Positions 22,178-32,321 are shown, counted from the first letter of the stretch. The stretch is DNA of 64,000 bases from Thamnaconus septentrionalis (GCA_009823395.1 CM020507.1:3124501-3188500), one strand, 5' to 3'. Notes: generated from the letters alone by a model not told the origin. A program made the numbers and translations.

Positions 22178-22200
22178 AATCGTATTTTTTTTTTACGATT
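22178..22200 (+). other. small hairpin with T-run loop
   Basis: AATCGTA, nine T residues, then TACGATT: a perfect 7 bp stem. Probably chance in AT-rich DNA. Confidence 0.4.
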
Positions 22201-22238
22201 CGCTGGCTCGCAAAACGCGGAGAATGGCAGCTGACACG

Positions 22239-22254
22239 GCGCCATCTGCTGGCC
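22239..22254 (-). promoter_or_regulatory. CTCF-like motif, full core
   Basis: On the minus strand it reads GGCCAGCAGATGGCGC, which fits the CCASNAGRKGGCRC core at every position. It points away from the plus-strand site at 22511-22529. Confidence 0.5.
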
Positions 22255-22504
22255 TGATGCAGGACCATTTAACTTTGGCCGCCTGCCCAGCACCCTGTCA
22301 AAAGGAAACACACTGTGACTGATGCTCCGTCTTTCTTCTTTTTTTTTTTTTGGCTAAACCCTTTTCTGGTCTCGTTGGCGCCTCCACTGTCGACCAGTCA
22401 GCTCGCTGCCTAGCGACTTACGGCCGGGCTGGAAGTGCTGACAGGTGTGAAGTTTTACCAACAGTACTGGGCGGGCAACCAAAGACGGTAAATGTAGTGC
22501 TACA

Positions 22505-22560
22505 CCCCAAACCAGTAGGGGGCGCTGTGTCGGTGGCGGGAGCTGCAATTCTCCTTGGAA
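22505..22560 (+). promoter_or_regulatory. CTCF-like motif inside a dispersed repeat
   Basis: ACCAGTAGGGGGCGCTGTG at 22511-22529 fits the CTCF core on the plus strand. The downstream GAGCTGCAATTCTCCTTGGA matches the repeat at 20855, so this site seems to be carried by a mobile or formerly mobile sequence. Confidence 0.5.
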
Positions 22561-22569
22561 GAAGCCGAA

Positions 22570-23820
22570 AAATCTGACAAATGATGAGGAATCTTTGCAC
22601 TGTTAGAGTCCATTTTAATTTTTAACGGCTGGTCCACTAACAAACTGCAGTTTTTATTGTTATGTTCTATTTATTTAACTCTCCCTCAGAGTGACGTCAC
22701 CTGGAAAAGCAGCGTTCAAAGGACGAATAAAACCTCCCGGCTGTGAGCTCCCGGCCAAGACCCAACAACAACTGCAGGATTGTGTTCCACGTCTGGAACG
22801 TCGCTTTAAAGGCAAGCAAAAAAATAAAATCGAAAAAAACCCTAAAAAACCTAAAAAAAAAGATGAAATAAAATTGCTCGCTCGCCGCCACTTGGCAAAA
22901 CATAGCAAAAATTAAAATGAAATAAAAACATCGCGAGCCGTCGTAACCCACTGACGTTTCTGGCGTGGAGACCGTGGCGGCTCAAGTGGCTCCGCCCTCC
23001 CTCCCTCTCTAACCAGCACGGCGGGTGTTAACCGGGTGTTGATTGACCCCCCCCCCCAACCCCGCCCTCCTCCCCCGGCCCCTCCTCCTCCTGTTGCCTG
23101 GCACTCGTCCTGCCGCCATATTTGTTCCGTCACTGCCATGTGTTCGCTGCTCTTGAGCGCCAGCGGCGGCTGCTGCCACTCAAGCGCCGTCCCCTCTGGC
23201 CCCCCCCGACGATCCCCATCATGCCCCCCCCTCTCTCCTCCCCCCCCTCCCCTGGCCTCGCAGGACGGCGCTAATGAAGTCAAATTAATTTAATGGATGT
23301 TCAGGCCGCCTGCGTCTGAGCCGCCTGGCAGGGGGACGATGATGCCGCCGCCACTCGCCGTCTGCGGCCCCTCAACAGTCGGAAGTATCCGATAGCCGCC
23401 CTCCGCCCCCCCCAACAACAAACACAGCAGCCTCAGCGACTCTGAAGGGATCTGCGGCGTCCATAAAAGCCAAAGTGGCAGCGAGAGTGGAGCACCAGGT
23501 GTGTCGGCTAATTAAAGCGGCCAAAATCACTGGCAAATAAAGGTGAATGGCAGCCGTCGTTAATACCTGGCTTCCACCTTCCTGCCCGCCAGCTTGAGCC
23601 CCCCCATCTCCCACCACCCCGTTAAGTTTTACGGTGCAACCTTTGATACAATAATTATTTTTTTCCCCTCTCTCTGTAATCTTTCAAGCCGTGTAGCTTC
23701 TCCCTCGGCTGCCGCAGATCAAAGCAGGCGGCTTCTTTTTATTTTTTTAAGGGGAGAGAGGGTTGGAGGGGGGGGGGCTGCTGCACTGGCTGGGGCTTAA
23801 TTGAAGGCAGCTGGCCCCCT
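22570..23820. other. unique non-coding sequence, GC-rich in the middle
   Basis: Includes a C-rich stretch (about 23046-23100 and 23200-23260), a YY1-like GCCGCCATATTTG at 23112-23124 and AT-rich homeodomain-type pieces at 23270-23300 (AAATTAATTTAATGG) and 23505-23540 (GGCTAATTAAAGCGG). No exon recognised. Confidence 0.45.
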
Positions 23821-23824
23821 GTAC

Positions 23825-23929
23825 GTGTGTGTGTGTGTGTGTGTGTGTGTTTGGGCCAGAATTTTTTAAAACCGCGCAACTTCCAGATCTCGGCTTTCCA
23901 CATCACACACACACACACACACACACACT
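23825..23929 (+). repeat. (GT)13 and (CA)12 opposed dinucleotide pair
   Basis: GT run at 23825-23850 and CA run at 23904-23929, separated by about 53 bp. The arms are reverse complements. Confidence 0.93.
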
Positions 23930-24066
23930 GGCCCACAGAAAGTTTCCCTTCAGAGGGCCGAGCGGGCGGCCGGCCCGACGTCAGCGGCCTGCAGGGTCTG
24001 GCAGTCGGTGGCAGGATCCACTGCAGCCATCTGACTGTTCACACTGGTGGAAAGACCAAAGGAAGT

Positions 24067-24200
24067 GAAGGAAGGACGGAAGGAAGGAAGGACGGAAGGA
24101 AGGAAGGAAGGAAGGAAGGAAGGAAGGAAGGAAGGAAGGAAGGAAGGAAGGAAGGAAGGAAGGAAGGAAGGAAGGACGGAAGGAAGGACGGAAGGAAGGC
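24067..24200 (+). repeat. (GGAA)n array
   Basis: About 130 bp of GGAA/AAGG units with GACGG variants at both ends. Homopurine except at the variant units. GGAA repeats can bind ETS-family factors, a general property, not evidence of use here. Confidence 0.97.
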
Positions 24201-24330
24201 GGAGCCACCGAGAGGAGAGAGAAGACGGTGTGGCGGCCCTGGAAGATCGGGAAACTGATCGGAGGATGAAGACGAAACGCAGAACTGGAGGATGAAGCAG
24301 AAACAGTGTCGTAGCACCGGGAAGCCTTTG

Positions 24331-24376
24331 GGGTGAGGAGGGGTGAGGAGGGGTGAGGAGGGGTGAGGAGGGGTGA
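24331..24376 (+). repeat. 10 bp minisatellite GGGTGAGGAG
   Basis: Four full copies and a partial fifth. Confidence 0.94.
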
Positions 24377-24987
24377 CTCTATATCAACACGGTGATTCGC
24401 ATGAAGCCGTTTGTTTCGGAGGAAAGTGGACTCCTCCTGCATTAGGAAGTCCTATGAAGACAAGCCAATGCGGGTGGTGGTGGTGGGGGGTTTGGGGGGG
24501 GTATGGTGGTTGGACGGGCCGCAGGGTCTGGCTGCTGAGCGCCGACTCCGCCTCGGATTCTTTTTTTTCCTCCGCCGGGCCTGAAATGTGCAAGCAATTC
24601 CACTGCGGCTCTGTTTATTGAATAAAAAGCCACTTAGACGTCGTGTTTACGCACACGCAGAAACATTCGCATCTCAGATCCACGTACGCAGAAACATTTG
24701 TGCCCCCCGTCTCCCCGTCTCCCTCCTCTTGCAGGACATCTGCAGCCAATGTGGAGTCAATTGGACTTTTTTATTGCTCGTGTGGAAAAATGTGTACGGC
24801 GCTGGGATTGTTATTCAAACACAGGCCACTTGAAAAACAAGCTTTGCTCTTTGATGGCGCGGCGCGGCCGTCTCGCCGCTTCGTTACATCGAACCGCCGC
24901 GTCACCATTCATTAACAATCAGCACCGGCCCCGGATGCGAGCGCTCGGCAGGAAGTGCTGGCTTCCTCGCTGGGGGGGCCGGCGGTG

Positions 24988-25453
24988 GAGGAGGAGGAGG
25001 AGGAGGAGGAGGAGGAGGAGGAGGAGGAGAAGCAGGAGAAAGAGGAGGAGCAAGAGGAGGAGGAGCAAGAGGGGGAGCAGGAGGTGGAAGAGGAGGAGCA
25101 GGAGGAGAAGCAGGAGAAGGAAGAGGAGGAGGAAGAGGAGAAGCAGGAGAAAGAGGAGGAGCAAGAGGGGGAGAAGCAGGAGAAAGAGGAGGAGGAGCAG
25201 GAGGAGGAGCAGGAGGAGAAGCAGGAGGAGGAAGAGGAGGAGCGAGGAGGAGAAGCAGGAGGAGGAAGAGGAGGAGCAAGAGGGGGAGCAGGAGGAGGAA
25301 GAGGAGGAGCAAGAGGAGGAGCAAGAGGAGAAGAGGAGGAGGAAGAGGAGGAGCAGGAGGAGGAGGAGGAGAGGAGAGGAGGAGGAGAGGAGGAAGAGCA
25401 GGAGGAGAAGCAGGAGAAAGAGGAGCAGAAAGATGAGGAGGAGGAGGAGGATG
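24988..25453 (+). repeat. GAG-rich degenerate minisatellite, about 465 bp
   Basis: Begins as pure GAG and turns into a mosaic of GAGGAG, AGCAGGAG, AGCAAGAG and AAGAGGAG words. It is almost entirely purine with regularly spaced C residues. Several frames stay open (Glu/Gln/Lys-, Arg/Ser-, Leu/Ser- and Pro/Ala-rich), as expected for a repeat with 3 bp periodicity. The dispersed module TTAGCCCTCTGTTT follows 24 bp downstream. Confidence 0.93.
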
Positions 25454-25474
25454 AGGTCGCTGCACAACACTGTA

Positions 25475-25690
25475 ATTAGCCCTCTGTTTGCACCCTCCAG
25501 TGCTGGGAAACTGGTGGAACCGCCTCGTCTGCTAAAACCGCCTGTGTCTTAGCTGCTGGTGCCCTTTGTGACATCACAGAACAGCTGTTTTCCCCAAACT
25601 GTGTGTTTTGTTTTGTTTTTGTTGCATTTAAAGTTCAAAGTTTGCTGGTCCTGGAGAGGAATCGAGGCCCAGTGTGACATCACAAGGGGC
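25475..25690 (+). repeat. dispersed repeat with TTAGCCCTCTGTTT module and GTGACATCAC motif, copy a
   Basis: ATTAGCCCTCTGTTTGCA at 25476-25493 is followed by CCCTTTGTGACATCACAG (25562-25579) and a second TGTGACATCACAAGGGGC at 25673-25690. The same two modules occur in the same order at 37785-37976 and, degraded, at 47537-47588. Confidence 0.65.
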
Positions 25691-26014
25691 CGATTCATTT
25701 CTAAAACATGCAGACGAGCCAAAGAACCGAGTTTCCCCATCATTCCAGGTCTTTTTATTTGCCCCCGCCACCCCCTCTACTTTTTTTCCCACCGCCCCTC
25801 CTGGACGTCCCACCACCGGCGCGCCGCAGGTGGCCGCCATCCTTCCGGCGCTCGTCCTGTTTGATCGGCCGTGCCGTGTTTTCTCTGTCTGTTACTGTGT
25901 CATTGAACCGACGAGATCTCGAGCAGAAAATTGTGCAATGGAGCGCTTCGGCCGCCCGTCCGCCGCTCCGAAAGAGAGGGAGGGAGGGAGAGAGGGACGG
26001 CGGGAGGGAGAGAG

Positions 26015-26030
26015 AGAGAGAGAGGGGAGG
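26015..26030 (+). repeat. short GA/GGGA tract
   Basis: Part of a purine-rich zone from about 25975 to 26075. Confidence 0.8.
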
Positions 26031-26339
26031 AAAAAGAGAAGGAAAAATAACGTTTGGAGGAAAATAAAAAGGAGGAGGTGAGGTGGTCAAGGTGGAGGGG
26101 AACCTGGTGCTCATCCAGCCGACAGTAACTCCCGGGATCACAGTGATTACGAGCTGTTGAGCGATGACAAGATTCTCTCTCCGTCCGATCAGCCGCCGTG
26201 ACGGACGGCGGGAGAGGGGGAGGGAGAGAGAGGGCGTGCGAGCACCTCCATTAACGCTCCCTGCCAACGCAAACAGCCTCGCTGAGTGGCGAGGAAGATT
26301 ACAGTCTTGATGCCACGTTAGGTTTTCACACCTCCTCTC

Positions 26340-26680
26340 TGCCGAGTGGCGGCCGCGGCTCCGCTCGCCGCCGCCGCCGCTGCTGCCGCCGCCACCGCCG
26401 CCACCGCCGCCACCGCCGCCACCGCCGCCACCGCCGCCGCGTCTGTTTTCATCGGCCGCTGCCAACATGGGCGCCAACCTTTAGGAGGAGAACCCAAGGG
26501 GAGGGAGCAGTGGGGAGGGGCCGGCCTACTGGCTGCCACATCACTGACGGCCGCCGCCACCGCCGCCCCACGGCGCCTCCTCTGACGTGCATCGCCCGTG
26601 ACAGGTCGCCGCCCCGCGCCGCTGATGTCACCGCCCATGACCGCCCGGCTGCCGCCGTGCCCTGCAGACCGCGCAGTGGC
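26340..26680. other. CpG-rich segment, possible CpG island
   Basis: Very high CpG density, CGCC/GCCGCC words and a 9 bp repeat inside. It could mark an unannotated promoter, but no TATA, initiator or first-exon signal is decisive. Confidence 0.35.
26366..26441 (+). repeat. 9 bp minisatellite GCCGCCACC
   Basis: Pure GCC units lead into five copies of GCCGCCACC. Confidence 0.93.
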
Positions 26681-26769
26681 TTCTCTCTGTTCCCTTTTTT
26701 TCTGAGCTGTCATCGCGGCCCATCTTCCCAACATGCACTGGGGCTGGCTGGCTTTCACCCTGGCCCTTG

Positions 26770-26773
<4 letters not shown>

Positions 26774-26814
<41 letters not shown>
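26774..26814 (+). repeat. (CA)n microsatellite
   Basis: About twenty CA units. Confidence 0.97.
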
Positions 26815-26816
<2 letters not shown>

Positions 26817-26972
26817 GCAGGATTAAGCTGGTCCTCCTCCGGCGCTCAGACAAATCCTAATATGCTCCCTGATCGCCGCCGCATACTTGCGCTCCAAACG
26901 CGCAACAGATGTACCGTCGTCGCTCGACAACCCGCAAAATGCAGCGCATACCCGAGCTCGCAAGCACGCAAG

Positions 26973-26976
<4 letters not shown>

Positions 26977-27024
<48 letters not shown>
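26977..27024 (+). repeat. (CA)24 microsatellite
   Basis: Perfect CA run preceded by two AGCACGCA words, 160 bp downstream of another CA array of the same orientation. Confidence 0.97.
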
Positions 27025-27025
<1 letters not shown>

Positions 27026-27689
27026 GCGTACACACGCTGAGGCCTGAAAAACTCCATCCAGCCTGCTGAGCACATGTGGGGGCCAGAGTGCACGTTTCAA
27101 ACGGCTGGATGCGAATTAGGCCGCTAAACGCTTCCAGGTTGCAGATACGTGTGAGCTCAGAGCCATCACGAGATGTTGGTTTGTGATCCCAATCCACCCC
27201 ACAACCCCCCCCCCCCCCCCCACCTCCACCAACCCAAAAAAAGCAAAATAAAACAAGGCTGCGAGTCGTCATCGTTATTTCCGTGATTATCCATCATTAT
27301 CCTTCAACCTTCACTCTGAAGACCCCCTTTTTTTTTTTTTTTTTTTGGAGCATTGTTGAACTTGGACGCTGAATCTTTTCGGAATCTTGGCCCCTTTGGC
27401 TTTTTTGGTTTTTTTGATGCAAGGCAAAACAAGGGAGGGCGAAGGCATGAGTGAGGTAGGGAGGGAGGAGAGGAAGACAAAGGCAGGAGGAGGAAAAATG
27501 ACATCTCCATATTAAGGCCTGTGTTGCCGGTGTCAGGTCTAATTTCACAGCGCCTGTGGGGAGCTGAATGCGACCAGTCAGCTCGGCTCTCATCTCCTTC
27601 CTCCCTCCATCTTCAACCGGAGCCGATGAATCCCAAAGCTGGGGCGGGGCGGGGTCGGGGAGGGGTGGTGGAGGTTGGCGGCGGCAGCG

Positions 27690-27850
27690 GTGGCGGTGGA
27701 AGGAATATTACTGGCAAATTGGTTTTAGATTAAAGGAGGTGGCGAGGCATTCTGCTTTCTCAGCTCTTTCCCAGGTGCACTTAATCTAATTTCATTAAAG
27801 AGATGAGGACGGATGATCACTTGTGCGGAAACATTAGGGCCCGGTCCATT
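27690..27850. promoter_or_regulatory. putative enhancer with inverted TAATCT sites
   Basis: TTAGATTAA at 27725-27733 and its exact reverse complement TTAATCTAA at 27781-27789 are separated by 47 bp. TTTCATTAAAG follows. TAATC is the core recognised by OTX/PITX-type homeodomains. A further TCTAATTTCACAG lies upstream at about 27538-27550. Confidence 0.38.
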
Positions 27851-28039
27851 TCCACCTCTTCCCTCCACCTACAGCCGGAGAGGCGGGCGGGACGGCCGGC
27901 CTGTCTGTCTGTTACGGAATATGATGAGTGGCGTCGGCCAATCAGGGGCCCTGAAAAAGCATCGAGGGAAATGGGGGGGAAAGGGGGGGTGGGTTGCTAG
28001 GAGGCGGCTAACGCACCAATATGAATATATATGACCACC

Positions 28040-28135
28040 GCCACCGCCGCTCCAAGATGGCGCCAGCAAATAAGAGAGTGAGCGAGCAAGAGAGAGAGAG
28101 AGAGGATGCAGCAGAGGATTCTGGGTAGCGGCGCA
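28040..28135 (+). promoter_or_regulatory. possible promoter-like segment (YY1-like and ZNF143-like words)
   Basis: CCACCGCCGCTCCAAGATGG ends in the YY1 core. About 55 bp downstream GGATTCTGGGTAG resembles part of a ZNF143 site. A GA run separates them. Such words are common near vertebrate start sites, but no transcript evidence exists here. Confidence 0.22.
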
Positions 28136-28684
28136 ACCTCACCAAGCCAGAGACGCATCCAGCCGGGGGAAGGATGCCATTAGCTGACGAGCCATTAGCG
28201 ATAAGACGCTGCGATGCCATGATAGGGCATTCATTCTGCACACGGCGGGGAGATAAGGCGAAAGGGTGGGGGGGGGGGCTATGGTGGGTGGAGGGGGGAG
28301 GGGATTAATGTGTCAATCAGAGGCTGCGCAGGGCCCCTTTTTTGCTCCGGCAGACAGCGAGAACATCGCAGCCATAAAAAGGAGCCGGTAGACAGGATGT
28401 GGTAATGGTCCCCGGAGACCCCCCCCCCTTCCCCCCCCTCCTCCCCGACCACCCCCACCACCCCCCACCCCGGAGACAGATACACTCTCTGCTGAGTGAC
28501 TGGCTGACTGGCTGCTCGGCAAATAGGACCAAATGGAATTAGCCGACCTGCGCCGTCCTCCGCTAAAGGGCCACAGCTAGCGCTGAGCTATCTCTAGCGG
28601 TGGGGGAGGGGTCGGGGGGTGGCAGGGAAAGGAAGGAAATTGGAGGAGCCGGAGTGGGGGGCTCGGCCGCAGATAAGATGACAC

Positions 28685-28685
<1 letters not shown>

Positions 28686-28723
<38 letters not shown>
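28686..28723 (+). repeat. (GA)n microsatellite
   Basis: Perfect GA run followed by CAGACAGACAGACA. Confidence 0.96.
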
Positions 28724-28724
<1 letters not shown>

Positions 28725-28789
28725 ACAGACAGACAGACAAAGCGAGGAGGAGCGAATCCCACTCGATTTCTCCGCGCCGCCTCTCCGCT

Positions 28790-29365
28790 GACACCAAATA
28801 GCGGCGCTGACCTCGCCGAGTGGCCAGGACGTGTGGAGGATTGACGTCGACGGCTCGGCCCGGCAGATAGATTACAGGGTAGGGCGAGCGGGGCGGCGGT
28901 GTTTCTGCAACGCTGAAAGGACACTCGGTCCTGCGACACCTGTTTTGATAATGTGACGTAAAGTCGAGCGGCGATGGCAGCCGACTGGACGGGCCGAGCG
29001 GCGCAGAGAAGAGACGGCGACACCCGGGGATGACGGCCGCTGGTGTTGTTGTGGTTGGAATAGAGGGGTTGAATGACCTCAGCGAAGATGAAGAGGAGAT
29101 ACGAAAGACGAGAAGAAACAATTTCTGGCAAAGGAAATAGGAGTATTTCTGCAAGAGCCTCTGGTCTTCCAGACCACATGGTGGCGACATTCTCTTCCTC
29201 TGCACCAAAGAAGAACACGACGAGTCGGTCATCCGAGAAGACGAACTCAGAAGTCTCAGAAGTTGCAAATGCTCATTAGCGTCAACATGGATGCAAAGAA
29301 AACAGAGCAGGACTGCACGAGTAAGAGTTAAAAAAGATGGATAGATCTCCAGGAAACGGCCAGTT
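28790..29365. other. unique non-coding sequence
   Basis: Minus-strand frames of up to 213 codons extend into the GA array and lack domains. No convincing gene. Confidence 0.5.
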
Positions 29366-29445
29366 TAGCCCTCTGTTTACAGCCTTGCAACAAAACAAAA
29401 AACAAACCCTATCTAACCCTGAAGATGCTTTGTCACACCTTTGTG
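29366..29445 (+). repeat. TTAGCCCTCTGTTT dispersed module, copy f
   Basis: TTTAGCCCTCTGTTTACAGCC at its start matches 37785 and 25476. It ends in CACACCTTTGTGGTGACAG, a degraded form of the CTTTGTGACATCAC motif, which merges into the first unit of the minisatellite at 29446. Confidence 0.55.
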
Positions 29446-30405
29446 GTGACAGAGGTTGCAGTGATGGAGGTTGCAGTGACAGAGGTTGCAGTGATGGAGG
29501 TTGCAGTGATGGAGGTTGCAGTGACAGATGTTGCAGTGATGGAGGTTGCAGTGATGGAGGTTGCAGAGATAGAGGTTGCAGTGATGGAGGTTGCAGTGAT
29601 AGAGGTTGCAGAGATAGAGGTTGCAGTGATAGAGGTTGCAGTGATAGAGGTTGCAGTGATAGAGGTTGCAGTGATAGAGGTTGCAGAGATAGAGGTTGCA
29701 GTGATGGAGGTTGCAGTGATGGAGGTTGCAGAGACAGATGTTGCAGTGATGGAGGTTGCAGTGATGGAGGTTGCAGTGATGGAGGTTGCAGTGACAGATG
29801 TTGCAGTGATGGAGGTTGCAGTGATGGAGGTTGCAGAGATAGAGGTTGCAGTGATGGAGGTTGCAGTGACAGAGGTTGCAGAGACAGTGGTTGCAGTGAC
29901 GGAGGTTGCAGTGATGGAGGTTGCAGTGATGGAGGTTGCAGTGACAGATGTTGCAGTGATGGAGGTTGCAGTGATGGAGGTTGCAGAGATAGAGGTTGCA
30001 GTGATGGAGGTTGCAGTGATAGAGGTTGCAGAGATAGAGGTTGCAGTGATAGAGGTTGCAGTGATGGAGGTTGCAGTGATGGAGGTTGCAGAGATAGAGG
30101 TTGCAGTGATGGAGGTTGCAGTGATGGAGGTTGCAGAGACAGATGTTGCAGTGATGGAGGTTGCAGTGATGGAGGTTGCAGAGACAGTGGTTGCAGTGAC
30201 GGAGGTTGCAGTGATAGAGGTTGCAGTGATGGAGGTTGCAGTGATGGAGGTTGCAGTGATGGAGGTTGCAGTGATAGAGGTTGCAAAGATAGAGGTTGCA
30301 GTGATGGAGGTTGCAGTGATGGAGGTTGCAGTGAAAGAGGTTGCAGTGACAGAGGTTGCAGTGATAGAGGTTGCAGTGATGGAGGTTGCAGAGATAGAGG
30401 TTGCA
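29446..30405 (+). repeat. 15 bp minisatellite, exactly 64 units, no indels
   Basis: Consensus unit GTGATGGAGGTTGCA. All 64 units keep strict 15 bp phase. Main variants change GAT to GAC, TGGAGG to AGAGG or AGATG, and GTG to GAG. The 150 bp at 29491-29640 recur identically at 29911-30060, showing higher-order duplication. Because the unit length is a multiple of three and only one frame contains a stop, five of six frames remain open for about 330 codons. These are therefore not evidence of a protein. The array ends in GGAGCTGCAGCAGC. Confidence 0.97.
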
Positions 30406-30419
30406 GTGATGGAGCTGCA

Positions 30420-31430
30420 GCAGCGACTCGTCACTTTGACTCAAACACGGTGCAACTGATTGCACCCTGGAGGGAAGGATGGGGGGGGGGCACACCTGGA
30501 AGCAATATTCTAATTAAGTTAATCTGTGAAATCCTGACAGTGTGGGTGTTCAGGTGGCTGCTAATCTGATGTGAAAGGAGTCTTTGTTTTCATTTCCACG
30601 GTTACGGGAGGAGCAGCGGCACCTGTTTCAGCGGAGGGAGAGGAACGAAAAAAAACTCGCAGAAAATTATCGCTGTCGACTTATCCCGAGTGCGAGCAAT
30701 TACAAATGACAGTGTTTGTCTTTCTCCTCATGAAAGCCAAATTTTTAACGCGTCGTTTTGTAGCCGTGTGTGTGTGTGTGTGTCCCCTCAGCCGCCCCCC
30801 AGCGCTGACAGCCTGTCACAGTATTTCTTCCTCGGCCTTTTCCTCCTTTCGTCAGCAATTTGCTGCGGATAATTCACAACTCTCATCAAGTTGATTATGA
30901 TAATGAGGCTCTCGGAGGGAAGGAAAAGGTCAGTGCTGCTTCTGGCCTCCATCCAGATGTTCTTCCAGCTTGGAGACTCTGGCAGACACCAACACAAACA
31001 CGCGCAAAAAAAGGAATGTCAGAAGATTCCAAGACACCGAGACTGCTGGTCCATTTTTTTCTGTTATTTTTTTTTTTTTTTTTAGCATATTCTGGTTCTG
31101 GTCCTAACACAAACAAATAGCAAAAAAAAAAAACAATCCTACGCCAAACCCAGCTGCCAATTCCAAATCATCTCGGTCACATACAAGTGCATGCCAAGCC
31201 AAGAGGTGGCGCTATAACCTCTAAGAGCAATGAGATGTCAACTAATCAGAAGATGTAAACCACACATATTTAGCACAAATTAACACATTTTTTGCACTGA
31301 CTAACCAACTGGACTAATATTTAGCAATAACTTTGGTTCTGTTGACGCTGCAACAGAGTTGAGCAAAGACCCTCCCCTACTTGCTGATTGGCGAAGACTC
31401 ATTAGCACAACCAACACCTCACTGGTTGAT
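30420..31430. other. unique non-coding sequence with short runs
   Basis: Contains a GT run (30768-30782), a T run (about 31064-31083), an A run (31122-31133) and an AT-rich word-dense piece at 30855-30910 (AATTTGCTGCGGATAATTC, GTTGATTATGATAATGAG). Confidence 0.45.
31199..31214 (+). promoter_or_regulatory. CTCF-like motif
   Basis: CCAAGAGGTGGCGCTA fits the CTCF core with one permissive position. Confidence 0.42.
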
Positions 31431-31500
31431 GTGTGGTCACTAACCCAGGAAGGGTAGCAGTGAGGTATTGCCCTGCGTGACATCACAAAGGGCTGATTTC
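31430..31500 (+). repeat. GTGACATCAC dispersed repeat, copy b
   Basis: GTCACTAACC, then GCGTGACATCACAAAGGGCT at 31475-31494. Both blocks correspond in order to 37930-37976. Confidence 0.55.
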
Positions 31501-32312
31501 TTTCTTTTTTTGAGAAACTTTTATTTTATGCTCAGAGTCACTTCAACTTGACAACACGTGTGAGTTGTTGCTGGTTAATTGTGTTATTGTCAGTCGGCTA
31601 AGCGCAGATGTGTTACGCACATCAGCGCCTGACTTTAAACTGCTAAATCGGGTGTTAGCGTCGCCTCCGTTAGCCGCCGCCGCCGCTCCTTCCCTCTCAG
31701 CGAATGACAGCCTTGAGAAAAACAGCAGCGAGGAAGACTTTTCTGCGTGTTTTTGAAGCTCAGCCTGCTCTCGCAAAGCCGCCGACGCCGACTTTAAACG
31801 AAGCGGCGCTCCGGATGTCTTCGCTGCGCATTTATTGCCGCCTGATTAGCGCCTCGGAGGCGCTCGCGCGAGGAGTTCGGGAGGCTGCGGCGGAACACTC
31901 GGCGGCGTTGATGTGAAGGCTTGTTTTAAGCTCGGAAACCCGTCCTTCCCGCCAGCGAAGCCACCCCCGCCCTCCTCCACCCTCCCCGCAGATCATCGGG
32001 ACTTTACAAGTGAGAGTGAAAAAAGCGTGAACTGGAAAAGAGAGAAAGAGAGAGAAAAAGTGGAGAACAATACTTAGGCAGGAGCAAAGTTGGGTTATTA
32101 CGCGGCTCCCTCGGTTGCGGCTGTCTTGTATTGATCTGCCAGAGTTGCGGCGCCGCCGCTGGGATTTAGGCATCACGCTCAGATATGAAGGAAGATTTTC
32201 ACAGGCTGCGCGCACTTTTTTCCTTTCATTAACTGCTGCTATTTTTTGCCCAACCTGTTTTTTTTCGAAACGGCTTCGTGACAAATGTATGTGAGAGGTA
32301 TTTAAAAAAAAG

Positions 32313-32321
<9 letters not shown>

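Noticed and set aside
24727..24800. Splice acceptor-like TTGCAG followed by a frame with DICSQCGVNWTF
   Set aside because: The exon would be short, lacks a donor with matching phase, and resembles no known family.
24698..25552. Acidic or arginine-rich protein of up to 284 codons
   Set aside because: It is a translation of the GAG array; alternative frames and the minus strand are equally open.
29446..30405. CRISPR-like regular spacing
   Set aside because: Units are directly adjacent with no unique spacers, and the context is eukaryotic.
29282..30569. Five overlapping frames of 333-410 codons (Cys-Ser-Asp-Gly-Gly, Val-Ala-Val-Met-Glu, Gln-Pro-Pro-Ser-Leu and others)
   Set aside because: The 15 bp unit length keeps frames open automatically. 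No start context, signal peptide or non-repeat domain supports a protein.
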